NCBI GenBank assembly: GCA_029225065.1
Contig: JAQXVT010000035.1
Coordinates: 62,001 to 126,000 of the forward strand
Reading direction: 5' to 3'
DNA: 64,000 nucleotides
DNA from: Lachnospiraceae bacterium
Lineage (GTDB): Bacteria; Bacillota; Clostridia; Lachnospirales; Lachnospiraceae
Shown here: positions 11,564 through 20,294 of the stretch, piece by piece
Layout of the letters: each line of letters begins with the position of its first letter
How positions within the stretch are numbered: position 1 is the stretch's first letter
Program-made: the position numbers and the translations under genes
Notes under the pieces: model-generated
Told to the model about the DNA's origin: nothing
Database searches by the model: none
Seen by the model: only the letters and a program-made list of their open reading frames with translations

Positions 11564-11627
11564 AAAGTCCGGGTTCACTGTCTCTTGCTCCGTACCGGGA
11601 GCAATTGAAGCAGTATATCCGGACTTT
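11564..11627 (-). terminator. nested hairpin, likely terminator of the binding-lipoprotein gene
   Basis: AAAGTCCGG (11564-11572) pairs with CCGGACTTT (11619-11627), enclosing a second stem TTGCTCC/GGAGCAA (11585-11591 with 11598-11604). On the minus strand the outer arm ends in CTTTTCTGTT, so it probably terminates the gene ending at 11698. The nested form is unusual for a simple terminator. Confidence 0.5.
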
Positions 11628-11697
11628 GTATACGTGGGAGTATGTTTGGAATGTTTTTTGCAGATGTGCATCACAATTTATGAAAAATTTCGGCCTG

Positions 11698-12996
11698 TTA
11701 AGAGAGCCGTTCGATGGCAACGCGGAGTCTTGTAGCAAATTCGTCCGGATCGCCGTCGCGCTCGAGCATTTCCGAGGCAATGGAAAAGAAGTGATCGCGT
11801 ACTGTCCCGGAAGCAAGCTTTGATGGAAAGAGCGAGAAAGAATCACGATCTTCAAGAAGCGGCATACAGGCGGTGAGCGCAAGTCCCTGCAGGCTGTTAT
11901 CAGAATAGAGCTTCTGATAAGCGCCGGAAGTGGTGGGATACCCCTCACTTAGCCCCTGTTTTTTTACAATCGTATCACTGCTGACGAGGCAGCGGAGCAG
12001 TTTTGCAGCTTCTCTTGGCTGCTCTGCGGAATTGCTGATTGCGTAGAGCAGACCGGGCTGGAGATACCATCCGGACGGTTCCGATTCCGGGATCGCAGTG
12101 AGCAGGGAACCAGACAGAAGCGTGAAGTCTGCTCCGTCGCAGGCGAGCACGAGCGAGGAGGCATAGGATGCATGGCTGAAACAGCCCACAGCCTGACCCG
12201 AGGAAATGGCAAAGGCCGGTTCCTCTGTTATAAGTACAATGTGATCCTCAATCAGCGTCTGATAAAGCGTGAGCAGCTCCGCGAGCTGTGCTTCGGTATA
12301 CTGGAGCACGCCGTTTTCATCAAACATAGTGCAGCCGCTGTGCTGTTCCATCCAGGCGTTCAGCAGTTCAAAAAGATCACTCCGTGTTGCTGTGAGCGGA
12401 TAGATGGTGCCAGAATCCGATGAAGCGGGGCTTTCGTTTTTTCTGGAACAGGCATCTGCAAGTGCGAACAGATCTTTCCAGGTGGAAGGCATACTGACAT
12501 CCAGACGCTGCAGAAGATCTTCATTATAATAGAAGGCAGGCAGGTCGACACTGTTTGAGAGTGCGTAGAGCGTATCGTTTTTTGTGCCCCAGGCGAGGGA
12601 TTCCGCAGTCTGAAGATGCAGGTTTAAATAATCCTTGATGCTGGAAAGAGAATAGAAGGATTTTGCAGGATCCGTGCGGCAGAACTGTTCGTAGGAAATC
12701 TGGATGACATCACAGTCCATGGAAGCGGCATTTCTGGCAGCGTAGAGTGCCGGGTATGCTTCAGAGGTCGTATAGTTCATGGAGAGGTGGATATCCGGAT
12801 ATTGCTGCGCAAAACTGCTCAGTGTCTGCAGCATATATTCGTTTCGGACATCATCTCCCCACCAGGAGACGGAGAGATCCGTTTTTTTAGCCGCCTGGGA
12901 TGAGGTGGGATATATCTCATTTCCGGAGCAGCCGGCCAAAAGAATACAGCAGGCAAAAACAGGAAGCAGCCGAACTCCTTTTTTTATTCCAGACAT
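11698..12996 (-). CDS. orphan extracellular solute-binding lipoprotein
   Basis: This 432-residue protein is a family 1 type solute-binding protein anchored as a lipoprotein: the signal peptide ends in a clear lipobox (ILLAGC), followed by a short linker and the LSVSWWGDDVRNEYM fold start. The start at ATG 12996 has AAGGAGG eight bases upstream; the ORF-track start at 13014 lies inside the preceding gene's stop. No permease or ATPase accompanies it. Instead its gene directly follows, on the same strand, a membrane diguanylate cyclase gene with only 17 bases between the stop and the new start. This suggests it senses a sugar and passes the signal to the cyclase rather than serving uptake; that role is inference. 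The family call is firm. Confidence 0.85.
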   Translation of the reverse strand: MSGIKKGVRLLPVFACCILLAGCSGNEIYPTSSQAAKKTDLSVSWWGDDVRNEYMLQTLSSFAQQYPDIHLSMNYTTSEAYPALYAARNAASMDCDVIQISYEQFCRTDPAKSFYSLSSIKDYLNLHLQTAESLAWGTKNDTLYALSNSVDLPAFYYNEDLLQRLDVSMPSTWKDLFALADACSRKNESPASSDSGTIYPLTATRSDLFELLNAWMEQHSGCTMFDENGVLQYTEAQLAELLTLYQTLIEDHIVLITEEPAFAISSGQAVGCFSHASYASSLVLACDGADFTLLSGSLLTAIPESEPSGWYLQPGLLYAISNSAEQPREAAKLLRCLVSSDTIVKKQGLSEGYPTTSGAYQKLYSDNSLQGLALTACMPLLEDRDSFSLFPSKLASGTVRDHFFSIASEMLERDGDPDEFATRLRVAIERLS

Positions 12997-13013
12997 GTCA
13001 AATGCCTCCTTCA

Positions 13014-14540
13014 TCAGACTGATTCATAGAATGTAAAACGGTTTTTGCCGGTGCGTTTCGAGATATAGAGCGCTTTGTCGGCAGATTCGTACAGTTCCTG
13101 AAAATTGTTTCCGTCGCAGCCGAAAATAGCGATACCGACACTGGCTGAGACAGTGACATCCTTTGCGCCTGTTTTCTGAGCGATTGTTGTGCTTAAATAT
13201 TTCATTGAGCTGAACAGGCGGATGCAGGATTCACGTGTGATCTCACTCAGTTTTTCCGGTGATTTTCCCTCTGCACAGAGCAGTACGGCGAACTCGTCTC
13301 CGCCGACCCGGCCCTTGATGTCGTCCTTGCGGAAGGTGGAGTTGAGCAGGGCGCCGACGCTTGCGATCACTTCGTCGCCGACCGCATGGCCGCAGGTATC
13401 GTTGATATTTTTGAAATTGTCGAGATCGATCTGCAGATAGCTGCAGGAGATTCCGGGTTCGCAGGAACTCAGATAACGGTCAACATGCTCTTCGAACGTT
13501 TTCTTATCGAGCAGATTGGTCAGCAGGTCGTATTCTGCGCGCTGGTGAAGATTGTCCATGACGACGGCGAGCGGCTTGGTGATCTGTTTCGAAAGAATAA
13601 ACGAAACGAGGATGGCCAGAAGCAGTGTGGAGCCGGCAATCATCAGTGTGAGCAGCCGCAGGTCGTAGACATCAGAGAGGATCTCCTTTGCAGCGACCGA
13701 ACAGACAACGGTAAAGCCGTGGCTGCATTCCGCCTCGGAAATCAGATAATCCTGAGAGAACGACGCGGAATTTGGATGTTCACCGAGCCGATTTTCGATT
13801 TCTTCAGGAAGAGGTTGTCCGATATCGTCAGATGTTGTAGAATAAATAATGGTATGGTCCTGACTGATCAGACGGACGCAGATATCGGAGAAATCAACCG
13901 GCGTGACAAAAACGTTTGTGAAGTCCATAGCGTAGACAGATGCTACCAGGAGCAGCTGCGGATTCAGTTCACGCACATAATAAATCCTGGAATTATCCTT
14001 GCCAAGTACGGGGATCCATACGGACTCACCGCCTGATTCGGCAAGCGCGTCGTGAAATGTGGAGTAGAGCATGGTTCCATATTTCGTTTGTGTATAGAGA
14101 GACGGCGTCCCGATCAGGTGATTGGCAGGAGAGACAAGAAACAGATCGCCGTAATTTTTCATCACACGGATGCGCTGCAGCGTACTTTTCAGTCTGGTTT
14201 CTGTTGCGTTTCGCGTTTCCTGAGAAATAGAAGCGTCGTCCGGGTTGTACTGCAGGGCAGAAGAATCGGCAAATAAAAGCAGTGCCTGCGATTCATAGCC
14301 GGAAAGATACGTGTCCGAGTTCTGAACAAGCTGGGATGTATACGTATACAGCAGCGAGGTAACCTTGTTCTTGAGGGCATTGCTGCTCAGAAGAAGAACC
14401 GGAATCGAGATTGCCGCGACAGAGGCAAGTGTGATAAAAAGATAGGATACGATAAGAATCTTGCGGATGCGCTGGGCACTGGCAGAACGCTTTGGTTTGT
14501 TCATTGTTTTTCTGGTCTGGTTTTTCTTTGCTTTTTCCAA
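13014..14540 (-). CDS. membrane-anchored diguanylate cyclase with extracellular sensor
   Basis: This 508-residue protein should make cyclic di-GMP from two GTP. A positively charged N-terminus and a first membrane segment (about 28-52) precede an extracellular sensor of about 240 residues, probably a Cache-type fold; a second membrane segment (about 295-317) leads to the cytoplasmic GGDEF domain. The catalytic GGDEF is intact at 413-417, and an inhibitory-site RxxD (RKDD) sits exactly five residues before it, so product feedback is likely. The start is TTG at 14540 with AAGGAG seven bases upstream. It shares an operon with the binding lipoprotein downstream. Signal and target are unknown. Confidence 0.9.
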   Translation of the reverse strand: MEKAKKNQTRKTMNKPKRSASAQRIRKILIVSYLFITLASVAAISIPVLLLSSNALKNKVTSLLYTYTSQLVQNSDTYLSGYESQALLLFADSSALQYNPDDASISQETRNATETRLKSTLQRIRVMKNYGDLFLVSPANHLIGTPSLYTQTKYGTMLYSTFHDALAESGGESVWIPVLGKDNSRIYYVRELNPQLLLVASVYAMDFTNVFVTPVDFSDICVRLISQDHTIIYSTTSDDIGQPLPEEIENRLGEHPNSASFSQDYLISEAECSHGFTVVCSVAAKEILSDVYDLRLLTLMIAGSTLLLAILVSFILSKQITKPLAVVMDNLHQRAEYDLLTNLLDKKTFEEHVDRYLSSCEPGISCSYLQIDLDNFKNINDTCGHAVGDEVIASVGALLNSTFRKDDIKGRVGGDEFAVLLCAEGKSPEKLSEITRESCIRLFSSMKYLSTTIAQKTGAKDVTVSASVGIAIFGCDGNNFQELYESADKALYISKRTGKNRFTFYESV

Positions 14541-14854
14541 AATAGTGCTCCTTAGATGTCGGTCTGATTTCCGGGATTATTGCTGTATGATTCCAGCCGG
14601 AGAAGATCTGGCAGATCTGCTTTGCAGCTGAAGGCATTTGGAACAACATGGTGACGGAAATCTTGGCATGATGTCAGAATTAATATACCATAACATAGAC
14701 AAAAATTCCAGTGAAGTATCAGAAAAACTGGTAAAAAAGCATAAAAATATTACCGCTCAGAGCCAAACAAACTTTCATAAAACAAGCATAAAATGCGCAG
14801 TATTTTGGAGGCTGGCTCTGAAGGGCAGCTAAAAATGAAGGAGGAAAAGAAAAA
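14541..14854. other. gene-free region between divergent DGC and udk genes
   Basis: This stretch should hold the promoters of the minus-strand diguanylate cyclase operon and the plus-strand uridine kinase gene. One weak plus-strand candidate is TTGGCA (14663-14668) with TACCAT (14686-14691), spacing 17. I found no convincing minus-strand promoter or operator. The short ORFs here have no ribosome-binding site. Confidence 0.35.
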
Positions 14855-15475
14855 ATGGATTGTATTACGATTGGAATTGCGGGAGGAACAGGCTCCGGAA
14901 AATCTACGTTTACCAACCGGCTGAAAGACCGATTTGGAGACGAGATTACCGTGCTGTATCACGACAATTATTATAAGCGCCATGATGACCTGCCGTTTGA
15001 GGAGCGGAAAAAACTCAATTACGATCACCCGGATGCACTTGAGACGGATCTTCTGGTGGAACATCTGAAAAAGCTGAGAAATGGGGAGAGCATCGAATGT
15101 CCGGTATATGATTACAGCCGTCACAACCGTTCAGACAAAACGATCCGGATTGAGCCGCGAAAGATCATTGTGATCGAGGGAATCCTTCTGCTGGCCGATC
15201 CGCGGATTCGTGATCTGCTGGACATCAAGATTTACGTGGAAGCAGATGCTGACGAACGGATTCTCCGCCGGATCGTGCGCGATGTCAAGGAGCGCGGAAG
15301 AGACCTTGACAACATTGTGGAGCAGTACCTAACGACCGTCAAACCGATGCATTACCTGTACGTGGACCCGACGCGGGCGAAGGCAGACATCGTCATCAAC
15401 AGCGGTATGAATGATGTGGCATTTGACGTGGTACAGTCGAAGATTCTGCTGTTGCTGCAGGAGCGCGGGGCGTAA
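14855..15475 (+). CDS. udk: uridine kinase
   Basis: This 206-residue enzyme phosphorylates uridine and cytidine for pyrimidine salvage. It shows the P-loop GGTGSGKST at residues 11-19, the YDHPDALETDLL substrate segment, VIEGILLL (Walker B-like) and the DERILRRIVRDVKERGR arginine-rich lid. Length and order match bacterial Udk (about 205-213). GAAGGAGG precedes the ATG. It appears monocistronic. A second, much larger nucleoside kinase related to this family lies at 58315. Confidence 0.95.
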   Translation: MDCITIGIAGGTGSGKSTFTNRLKDRFGDEITVLYHDNYYKRHDDLPFEERKKLNYDHPDALETDLLVEHLKKLRNGESIECPVYDYSRHNRSDKTIRIEPRKIIVIEGILLLADPRIRDLLDIKIYVEADADERILRRIVRDVKERGRDLDNIVEQYLTTVKPMHYLYVDPTRAKADIVINSGMNDVAFDVVQSKILLLLQERGA

Positions 15476-15536
15476 GAAAAATGCAGATGATTGGTTGAAA
15501 TACCATAGGAGATAGAGTATTGCAAAGCAGCCCGGT

Positions 15537-15563
15537 ACCGCAGCGTCCTTTCTGCATATGATA
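15537..15563 (+). promoter_or_regulatory. sigma-K-like sporulation promoter of the amidase gene
   Basis: CATATGATA at 15555-15563 fits the sigma-K minus-10 pattern CATANNNTA, and an AC at 15537-15538 lies 16 bases upstream, where the minus-35 AC is expected. The start would fall near 15570, 24 bases before the ATG. This matches known sigma-K control of CwlC in Bacillus subtilis. Short motifs of this kind arise by chance, so it stays tentative. Confidence 0.4.
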
Positions 15564-15593
15564 GAAAGAAAAATATTATTTGCAGGAGAAGCG

Positions 15594-16718
15594 ATGGCAA
15601 AGGTAATTATTGATGCCGGTCATGGTGGAAGAGAGCCTGGAGCGATCTACGGTGACCGGAAGGAAAAAGATGATACGCTGCGGCTTGCGCTGGCAGTCGG
15701 TGAAATTTTAAAGAAAAACGGAGTGGATGTGGCGTTTACGCGGACAGAGGATGTCTATAACAGTCCGCTTGAAAAGGCACAGATCGCAAACCGGGAGGGC
15801 GGGGATTTTCTGATCTCGATCCACCGCAACGCAAGCCCGGAGCCGAATCAGTATTCTGGTGTGGAATCACTGGTATTTGACCGCTCCGGGAAAAAGGTGG
15901 AGCTGGCGGAAAATATCAACCGCGAACTGGAGGAAGCAGGATACCGGAATCTCGGGATCAAGGAGCGACCGGGTCTTGTGATTCTGCGGCGCTCGCAGAT
16001 GCCGGCAGTGCTCGTGGAGGTCGGATTCCTCAACACCGATGCCGACAACATGCTGTTTGACCGGAACTTTGAAGGGATTGCGGAGGCGATCGCGAAGGGT
16101 GTGCTGGAGACGGTGCGCGAGGATACGGAGGCACAGGAGGTAAAGTGGGAGAATGCCTCCGCCGGGAGAAGAACGCATACTTCTGAAAATATGATTTCCG
16201 GTGAGAGGAACTGGAATACAGATGGCGGACAGCGGGAAGTCGAAATGGGAGACAGGCCGAATCAGGCATACAAAGCCAGGATGCATGATGGAAGCCAGGT
16301 GATGGAACGAGGGATGCCTTCAGGTGAAATTGCTTCCGACGGGAAGAATGGAATGCAATGGATAGAAGGCGAAAATCAGCCAGAGATGATGAAGCGTATG
16401 GCAGGGGAAGATGATATGCGCATGATGCCGGAGCGAATCGGTGGCAGGAGGCGTGACACGGAAGACCAGTCCTGGCAGATGCAGTGTGGCTGCTGCACGC
16501 AGGAACGCCTTTATCGTGTGCAGACCGGAGCATTCCGCAACCGCGAATACGCGCAGGAGATGCTGGAAAAACTGTTATCCGAGGGCTTCCCGGCGTTTCT
16601 TTTGCTGGAGGACCGTCTTTATAAGGTACAGGTTGGAGCGTACCGGATGCTGGATAACGCAGTGCGGATGGAGAAATCACTGCGGGACGCCGGATACGCA
16701 ACGTTTATTACTATTTGA
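15594..16718 (+). CDS. cwlC: CwlC-like N-acetylmuramoyl-L-alanine amidase with SPOR domain
   Basis: This 374-residue protein should cut the bond between muramic acid and L-alanine in peptidoglycan. An Amidase_3 catalytic domain fills residues 1-180, with zinc ligands visible in IDAGHGG, near-RE in the early helix, SIHRNAS and the catalytic VEVGFLNTD. A Met/Glu/Gly-rich linker of about 120 residues follows, then a C-terminal SPOR domain with two repeats (RVQTGAF and KVQVGAY). There is no signal peptide. This combination is that of CwlC, which lyses the mother cell wall at the end of sporulation. The start at 15594 has GCAGGAG upstream; the ORF-track start at 15558 lies within a sigma-K-like promoter. 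Confidence 0.8.
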   Translation: MAKVIIDAGHGGREPGAIYGDRKEKDDTLRLALAVGEILKKNGVDVAFTRTEDVYNSPLEKAQIANREGGDFLISIHRNASPEPNQYSGVESLVFDRSGKKVELAENINRELEEAGYRNLGIKERPGLVILRRSQMPAVLVEVGFLNTDADNMLFDRNFEGIAEAIAKGVLETVREDTEAQEVKWENASAGRRTHTSENMISGERNWNTDGGQREVEMGDRPNQAYKARMHDGSQVMERGMPSGEIASDGKNGMQWIEGENQPEMMKRMAGEDDMRMMPERIGGRRRDTEDQSWQMQCGCCTQERLYRVQTGAFRNREYAQEMLEKLLSEGFPAFLLLEDRLYKVQVGAYRMLDNAVRMEKSLRDAGYATFITI

Positions 16719-16719
16719 A

Positions 16720-16806
16720 CCATAAGGAATCTCACAAGGAGGGACCCACGTCAGTGGGAGGATGTCTTATGAGCTGTCCGCCGCAGGTGGGAGATCCCTT
16801 ATGATC
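16720..16806. repeat. REP-like palindrome (cataaggaa family), compound copy
   Basis: CATAAGGAATCTC near 16720 pairs with GAGATCCCTTATG ending near 16804, 13 positions with one mismatch, and encloses a small hairpin CCCAC/GTGGG plus a second CTTATGA arm. Related palindromes occur at 23501, 30565, 31621 and 57301. Lying just after the amidase gene, it may also act as a transcript end. Confidence 0.7.
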
Positions 16807-16860
16807 TTGCTTCCGTTACCGAAAACTTTTGCATGCCATGCTCAGCGAAAATTTGTACCC

Positions 16861-16889
16861 TTGCCCCGCCAGTGATGTTCTGGTATACT
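16861..16889 (+). promoter_or_regulatory. sigma-A promoter of mutY
   Basis: TTGCCC (16861-16866) and TATACT (16884-16889) are exactly 17 bases apart, 40 bases before the mutY start codon. Confidence 0.65.
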
Positions 16890-16929
16890 GGAGAAGATAG
16901 AACGCATCAGAAACGGAATTAAAATAAAA

Positions 16930-18024
16930 ATGATAGAAGAAACAAAGCGATTAAAGGAGCTGGTGTCGCCGCTGCTTTCCTGGTTTGCGGGGAATGCGAG
17001 AAAGCTTCCGTGGCGCGACGATCCGACCGCTTATCATGTATGGGTGTCGGAGATCATGCTGCAGCAGACCCGGGTTGAAGCGGTGAAACCATTTTATGCA
17101 CGGTTTATCGGTGCACTTCCGGATGTAAAGGCACTTGCCAGCTGTCCGGAGGATCAGCTTTTGAAGCTGTGGGAGGGACTTGGCTATTATAACCGTGTCC
17201 GAAATATGCAAAAAGCGGCACAGGTCGCGGTGGAATCCTATGACGGTGAGATGCCGACGGATTATGAGACGCTGCTTTCGCTTCCGGGAATCGGGAGCTA
17301 TACGGCAGGGGCGGTTGCGTCGATCGCAGGCGGGCAGGCAGTACCGGCAGTAGATGGAAACGTTTTGCGGGTCATCAGCCGGATCTGCGAGAGTGAAGCG
17401 GATATCACAAAGCAGTCTGTAAAGCGTACAATGGAAGAGACACTGCTGCAGGTGATTCCGGGAGATGCACCGGGGGCATTCAATCAGGCGCTGATGGAGC
17501 TTGGAGCGACCGTCTGTCTGCCGAACGGAGCGCCGGAATGCAGCCGCTGTCCTGCTTTCCATCTGTGTCTGGCGGGGAAAAGCGGAAGCTGGGATCACAT
17601 TCCGGTAAAAGCGGCGAAAAAGCCGCGCCGGATTGAGCAGCGCACGGTGCTTGTGATTCGTGACAGTGAGCATGCGGCGGTGCGCAGGCGCCCGAAAAAG
17701 GGATTGCTGGCCGGACTGTATGAACTTCCGAATACGGAAGGACATCTGACGCAGGAACAGGCCCTGAAGGAGGCGGCATCGTTTGGCTTTTCACCGATCC
17801 GAATCCGTCCGCTGGAGGATGCAAAGCATATTTTCAGCCATGTGGAATGGCAGATGAAAGGGTACCTGGTGCTGGTGGAAGAGCAGGAGAAGGCGGGCGA
17901 CGGGATTCTGTTTGTAGAACCGGAGCGCACGGAGCGAGACTATCCGATTCCGGCTGCATTTGCGGCATATGCAAAATACCTGAAGATCCGGCTTGGCCAG
18001 GAAAAATATAAAAAGGAAGCTTAG
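16930..18024 (+). CDS. mutY: A/G-specific adenine DNA glycosylase
   Basis: This 364-residue repair enzyme removes adenine mispaired with 8-oxoguanine. The helix-hairpin-helix (LPGIGSYTAGAVASIA) leads to the catalytic aspartate in VPAVDGNVLRV (D142). The iron-sulfur ligands follow the family spacing C-X6-C-X2-C-X5-C in CLPNGAPECSRCPAFHLC. The C-terminal third is the MutT-like NUDIX domain that recognises 8-oxoguanine (KGLLAGLYELPNTEG). Length fits. The ribosome-binding site is weak, but the family N-terminus and the promoter just upstream agree with this start. Confidence 0.95.
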   Translation: MIEETKRLKELVSPLLSWFAGNARKLPWRDDPTAYHVWVSEIMLQQTRVEAVKPFYARFIGALPDVKALASCPEDQLLKLWEGLGYYNRVRNMQKAAQVAVESYDGEMPTDYETLLSLPGIGSYTAGAVASIAGGQAVPAVDGNVLRVISRICESEADITKQSVKRTMEETLLQVIPGDAPGAFNQALMELGATVCLPNGAPECSRCPAFHLCLAGKSGSWDHIPVKAAKKPRRIEQRTVLVIRDSEHAAVRRRPKKGLLAGLYELPNTEGHLTQEQALKEAASFGFSPIRIRPLEDAKHIFSHVEWQMKGYLVLVEEQEKAGDGILFVEPERTERDYPIPAAFAAYAKYLKIRLGQEKYKKEA

Positions 18025-18063
18025 AAAACAGCAGAGCGATTTAGCTAAATGCGGCGAGTCTTC

Positions 18064-18072
18064 TGTTACAAT
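18064..18072 (+). promoter_or_regulatory. extended -10 promoter of the glycosyltransferase gene
   Basis: TGTTACAAT is an extended minus-10 element (TG-N-TACAAT) 38 bases before the start codon. No good minus-35 is visible at the right distance, which extended minus-10 promoters tolerate. Confidence 0.4.
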
Positions 18073-18109
18073 AAGGATGCCTGTATCAGAAAAAGACAAA
18101 GGAGCAGAT

Positions 18110-19132
18110 ATGAAGATTTTAACAGTTGCAATACCATGCTACAATTCCGAAGCATACATGGAAAAATGCATTCGATCCATTCTTCCGGTGGGAGAAGAGG
18201 TGGAGATCCTGATCGTGGACGACGGTTCGACGAAGGACCGAACGCCGCAGATCGCAGACAGCTATGCGGCGAAGTATCCGACGATTATCCGGGCGGTTCA
18301 TCAGGAAAACGGAGGTCACGGAGAGGCGGTAAATGCCGGACTGCGCAATGCAAGCGGACTTTATTATAAGGTAGTCGACAGCGATGACTGGGTGAACACA
18401 AAGTCCCTGCGCCGGATTGTGGATAAGATGAAAGCGCTGGAGGAGACGGGCGGCGTGGATATGCTGCTGGCAAACTTTGTGTACGACAAGGTCGGCGCGC
18501 GCCACAAGAAGCTGATGCGTTTTAAAAACGTATTTCCGGTAAACGAGGTGTTTGGCTGGGACAAAATGGGCCATATGCATGAGACTCAGTATATTCTGAT
18601 GCACAACATTTTTTACCGCACGCAGATGTTAAGAGACTGTGGTCTGCAGCTTCCGAAGCATACGTTCTATGTGGATAATATTTTTGCATTTCAGCCGTTT
18701 CCGTACGTGGAAAAGATCTGCTACATGGACGAGAATCTTTACCATTACTTTATCGGCCGTGATGATCAGTCCGTAAATGAGAAGGTGATGATCGGAAGAA
18801 TCGATCAGCAGATCCGGGTTAATAAGATCATGATCGACGTGATGGGAGCGCAGGATTTTACAAAGAAGGATCCGCATCTGAAAAAATACATGCGCATTTA
18901 TCTGAGCAAGATCATGATGGTTACATCGATGATGCTGATTCTGGATGGTTCGAAGGAGGCACTTGCAAAGAAGGCGGATATCTGGAATTATTTAAAAGAG
19001 CATGCACCGGAGGATTACAAGGCACTGCGCGGCGGATTGCTCGGTATCGCGATGAATCTGCCGGGACGCGGCGGAAGGAAGATCACAATCGGTGCATACC
19101 GGATTGCGCGGAAATTTGTGGGATTTAACTAG
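18110..19132 (+). CDS. glycosyltransferase family 2
   Basis: This 340-residue cytoplasmic or membrane-associated enzyme transfers a sugar from a nucleotide donor. The GT-A fold begins at residue 1 (MKILTVAIPCYNSEAYMEKCI), with VDDGS and the metal-binding VDSDDWV (DxD-like) motifs. AAAGGAG five bases before ATG 18110 decides the start; the longer frame begins within mutY. No membrane segments are evident. No polysaccharide cluster surrounds it, so the acceptor cannot be guessed; it may add a sugar to a lipid or teichoic-type polymer. Confidence 0.88.
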   Translation: MKILTVAIPCYNSEAYMEKCIRSILPVGEEVEILIVDDGSTKDRTPQIADSYAAKYPTIIRAVHQENGGHGEAVNAGLRNASGLYYKVVDSDDWVNTKSLRRIVDKMKALEETGGVDMLLANFVYDKVGARHKKLMRFKNVFPVNEVFGWDKMGHMHETQYILMHNIFYRTQMLRDCGLQLPKHTFYVDNIFAFQPFPYVEKICYMDENLYHYFIGRDDQSVNEKVMIGRIDQQIRVNKIMIDVMGAQDFTKKDPHLKKYMRIYLSKIMMVTSMMLILDGSKEALAKKADIWNYLKEHAPEDYKALRGGLLGIAMNLPGRGGRKITIGAYRIARKFVGFN

Positions 19133-19182
19133 GCTGGCGCTGAACAGTAGCACTAAAATAAGTTTAATCAGGATAATACACT

Positions 19183-19238
19183 ACAACAGGCCGTACTTTG
19201 GCTGCGCGTGGCAGCAGAGGTACGGCCTGTTATTTATG
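19183..19238. terminator. bidirectional terminator between GT2 and lipid kinase genes
   Basis: AACAGGCCGTAC (19185-19196) and GTACGGCCTGTT (19220-19231) are perfect inverted repeats, followed by ATTTAT. It lies between convergent genes and touches the stop codon of the minus-strand gene. Confidence 0.85.
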
Positions 19239-20157
19239 CTACAATGATACGCAGCCGCTCCGGCCGCGCCTCAAACGTAATCGTGTCATAAAAACCGAAA
19301 ATTTCTCCGTCCGTGTGGACACAAAGCGGCATCTGCGTATGGATGACCGCTTTTTTGCATGTGACAAGGTGGACACCGCGCTTGCCGACATGTTTTCCGG
19401 AAAACGCAAGCGGCAGGATCGTGAGAATCCGCAGTTTGGAGATGCCCTCGGCGATGCAGAGGGTAAAGCAGTCGGAAGAGGGATCTGCGTCCGGTGCAAA
19501 CTGGAAGCCGCCGCCCTCATACGGAAGATTCATGGCGGCTGCGAAAAAGGATTTTCGGAACGTCAGGGTTGTCCCATCATCGAGCGTCAGCCGCATCGGG
19601 GTAAAGCGCGAAGAAATCAGCTGTTTGAGCGCTGTCCCAAGATAGACGAGCTTTCCGGCATGAATCAGGTTCAGAATCTCTTTCAGCTGAGAATGGTATG
19701 CGCCGTTGCAGACGGCCGCATCAAATCCGATGCCGGAGCTGACGCCAAATGAGGTCTGACGGTGGTTGGAGGAAGCAGTGACACATCCGATTTTGATCGG
19801 AAGTACACGAAGGGGCTGAAGAATGTAGTGCAGCGCCTTTACAGGATCGCGTTCCAGCTTGAGACCGCGCACGAAGTCATTTCCTGATCCAGTTGGAATA
19901 CAGCCAAGAGTGACATATTTATAGGTAGAAAGGCCGCTTATGATTTCATTGAGCGTACCGTCTCCGCCGACGGCGACAAGGGTAAAAGGATGCTGAAGTG
20001 ATGCAAGAGAAGCGGCGATCTGCTTTGCCTCCCCTTTATAGCGAAGCAGAAATGCTTCATATTCAATGTCAAGCCGCGCAAGCTCCTGTTCGATAGTTTT
20101 CCATACAGTTTTTCCACGGCCGCAGCCGGAAATGGGATTGACGATAAAATAATACAT
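19234..20157 (-). CDS. diacylglycerol kinase-family lipid kinase
   Basis: This 307-residue protein belongs to the DagK/YegS/sphingosine kinase fold and should phosphorylate diacylglycerol or a similar lipid, recycling it to phosphatidic acid. Landmarks are the start FIVNPISGCGRGK, the ATP-binding VAVGGDGTLNEIISGL at about residues 60-77, and IPTGSGNDFVRGL. The C-terminal half is the beta-sandwich lipid-binding part. AAAGGAGG precedes the ATG. Bacillus DgkB is close in size. The exact substrate is not readable. Confidence 0.9.
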   Translation of the reverse strand: MYYFIVNPISGCGRGKTVWKTIEQELARLDIEYEAFLLRYKGEAKQIAASLASLQHPFTLVAVGGDGTLNEIISGLSTYKYVTLGCIPTGSGNDFVRGLKLERDPVKALHYILQPLRVLPIKIGCVTASSNHRQTSFGVSSGIGFDAAVCNGAYHSQLKEILNLIHAGKLVYLGTALKQLISSRFTPMRLTLDDGTTLTFRKSFFAAAMNLPYEGGGFQFAPDADPSSDCFTLCIAEGISKLRILTILPLAFSGKHVGKRGVHLVTCKKAVIHTQMPLCVHTDGEIFGFYDTITFEARPERLRIIVA

Positions 20158-20181
20158 GGAATCCTCCTTTATTCTTCAACT

Positions 20182-20210
20182 ATTGTGTCGTTTTTTGCAG
20201 CACTTGTCAA
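20182..20210 (-). promoter_or_regulatory. promoter of the lipid kinase gene
   Basis: On the minus strand a perfect TTGACA (20205-20210) stands 17 bases before CACAAT (20182-20187). It lies 25-50 bases upstream of the start codon. Confidence 0.6.
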
Positions 20211-20294
20211 GAAATATTGTTACAAGGCATGCTGCATCTGTTTTGTGAAAGGTTACCCGCGCTTACAGCAGCAAAATATCGTAGGAACCGCGGC

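Noticed and set aside
11529-11735. 68-residue plus-strand ORF in the GH94 upstream region
   Set aside because: It runs through the nested hairpin and into the end of the lipoprotein gene, and its composition is random.
14638-14832. 64-residue plus-strand ORF before udk
   Set aside because: No ribosome-binding site and no conservation-like pattern; it covers the probable udk promoter region.
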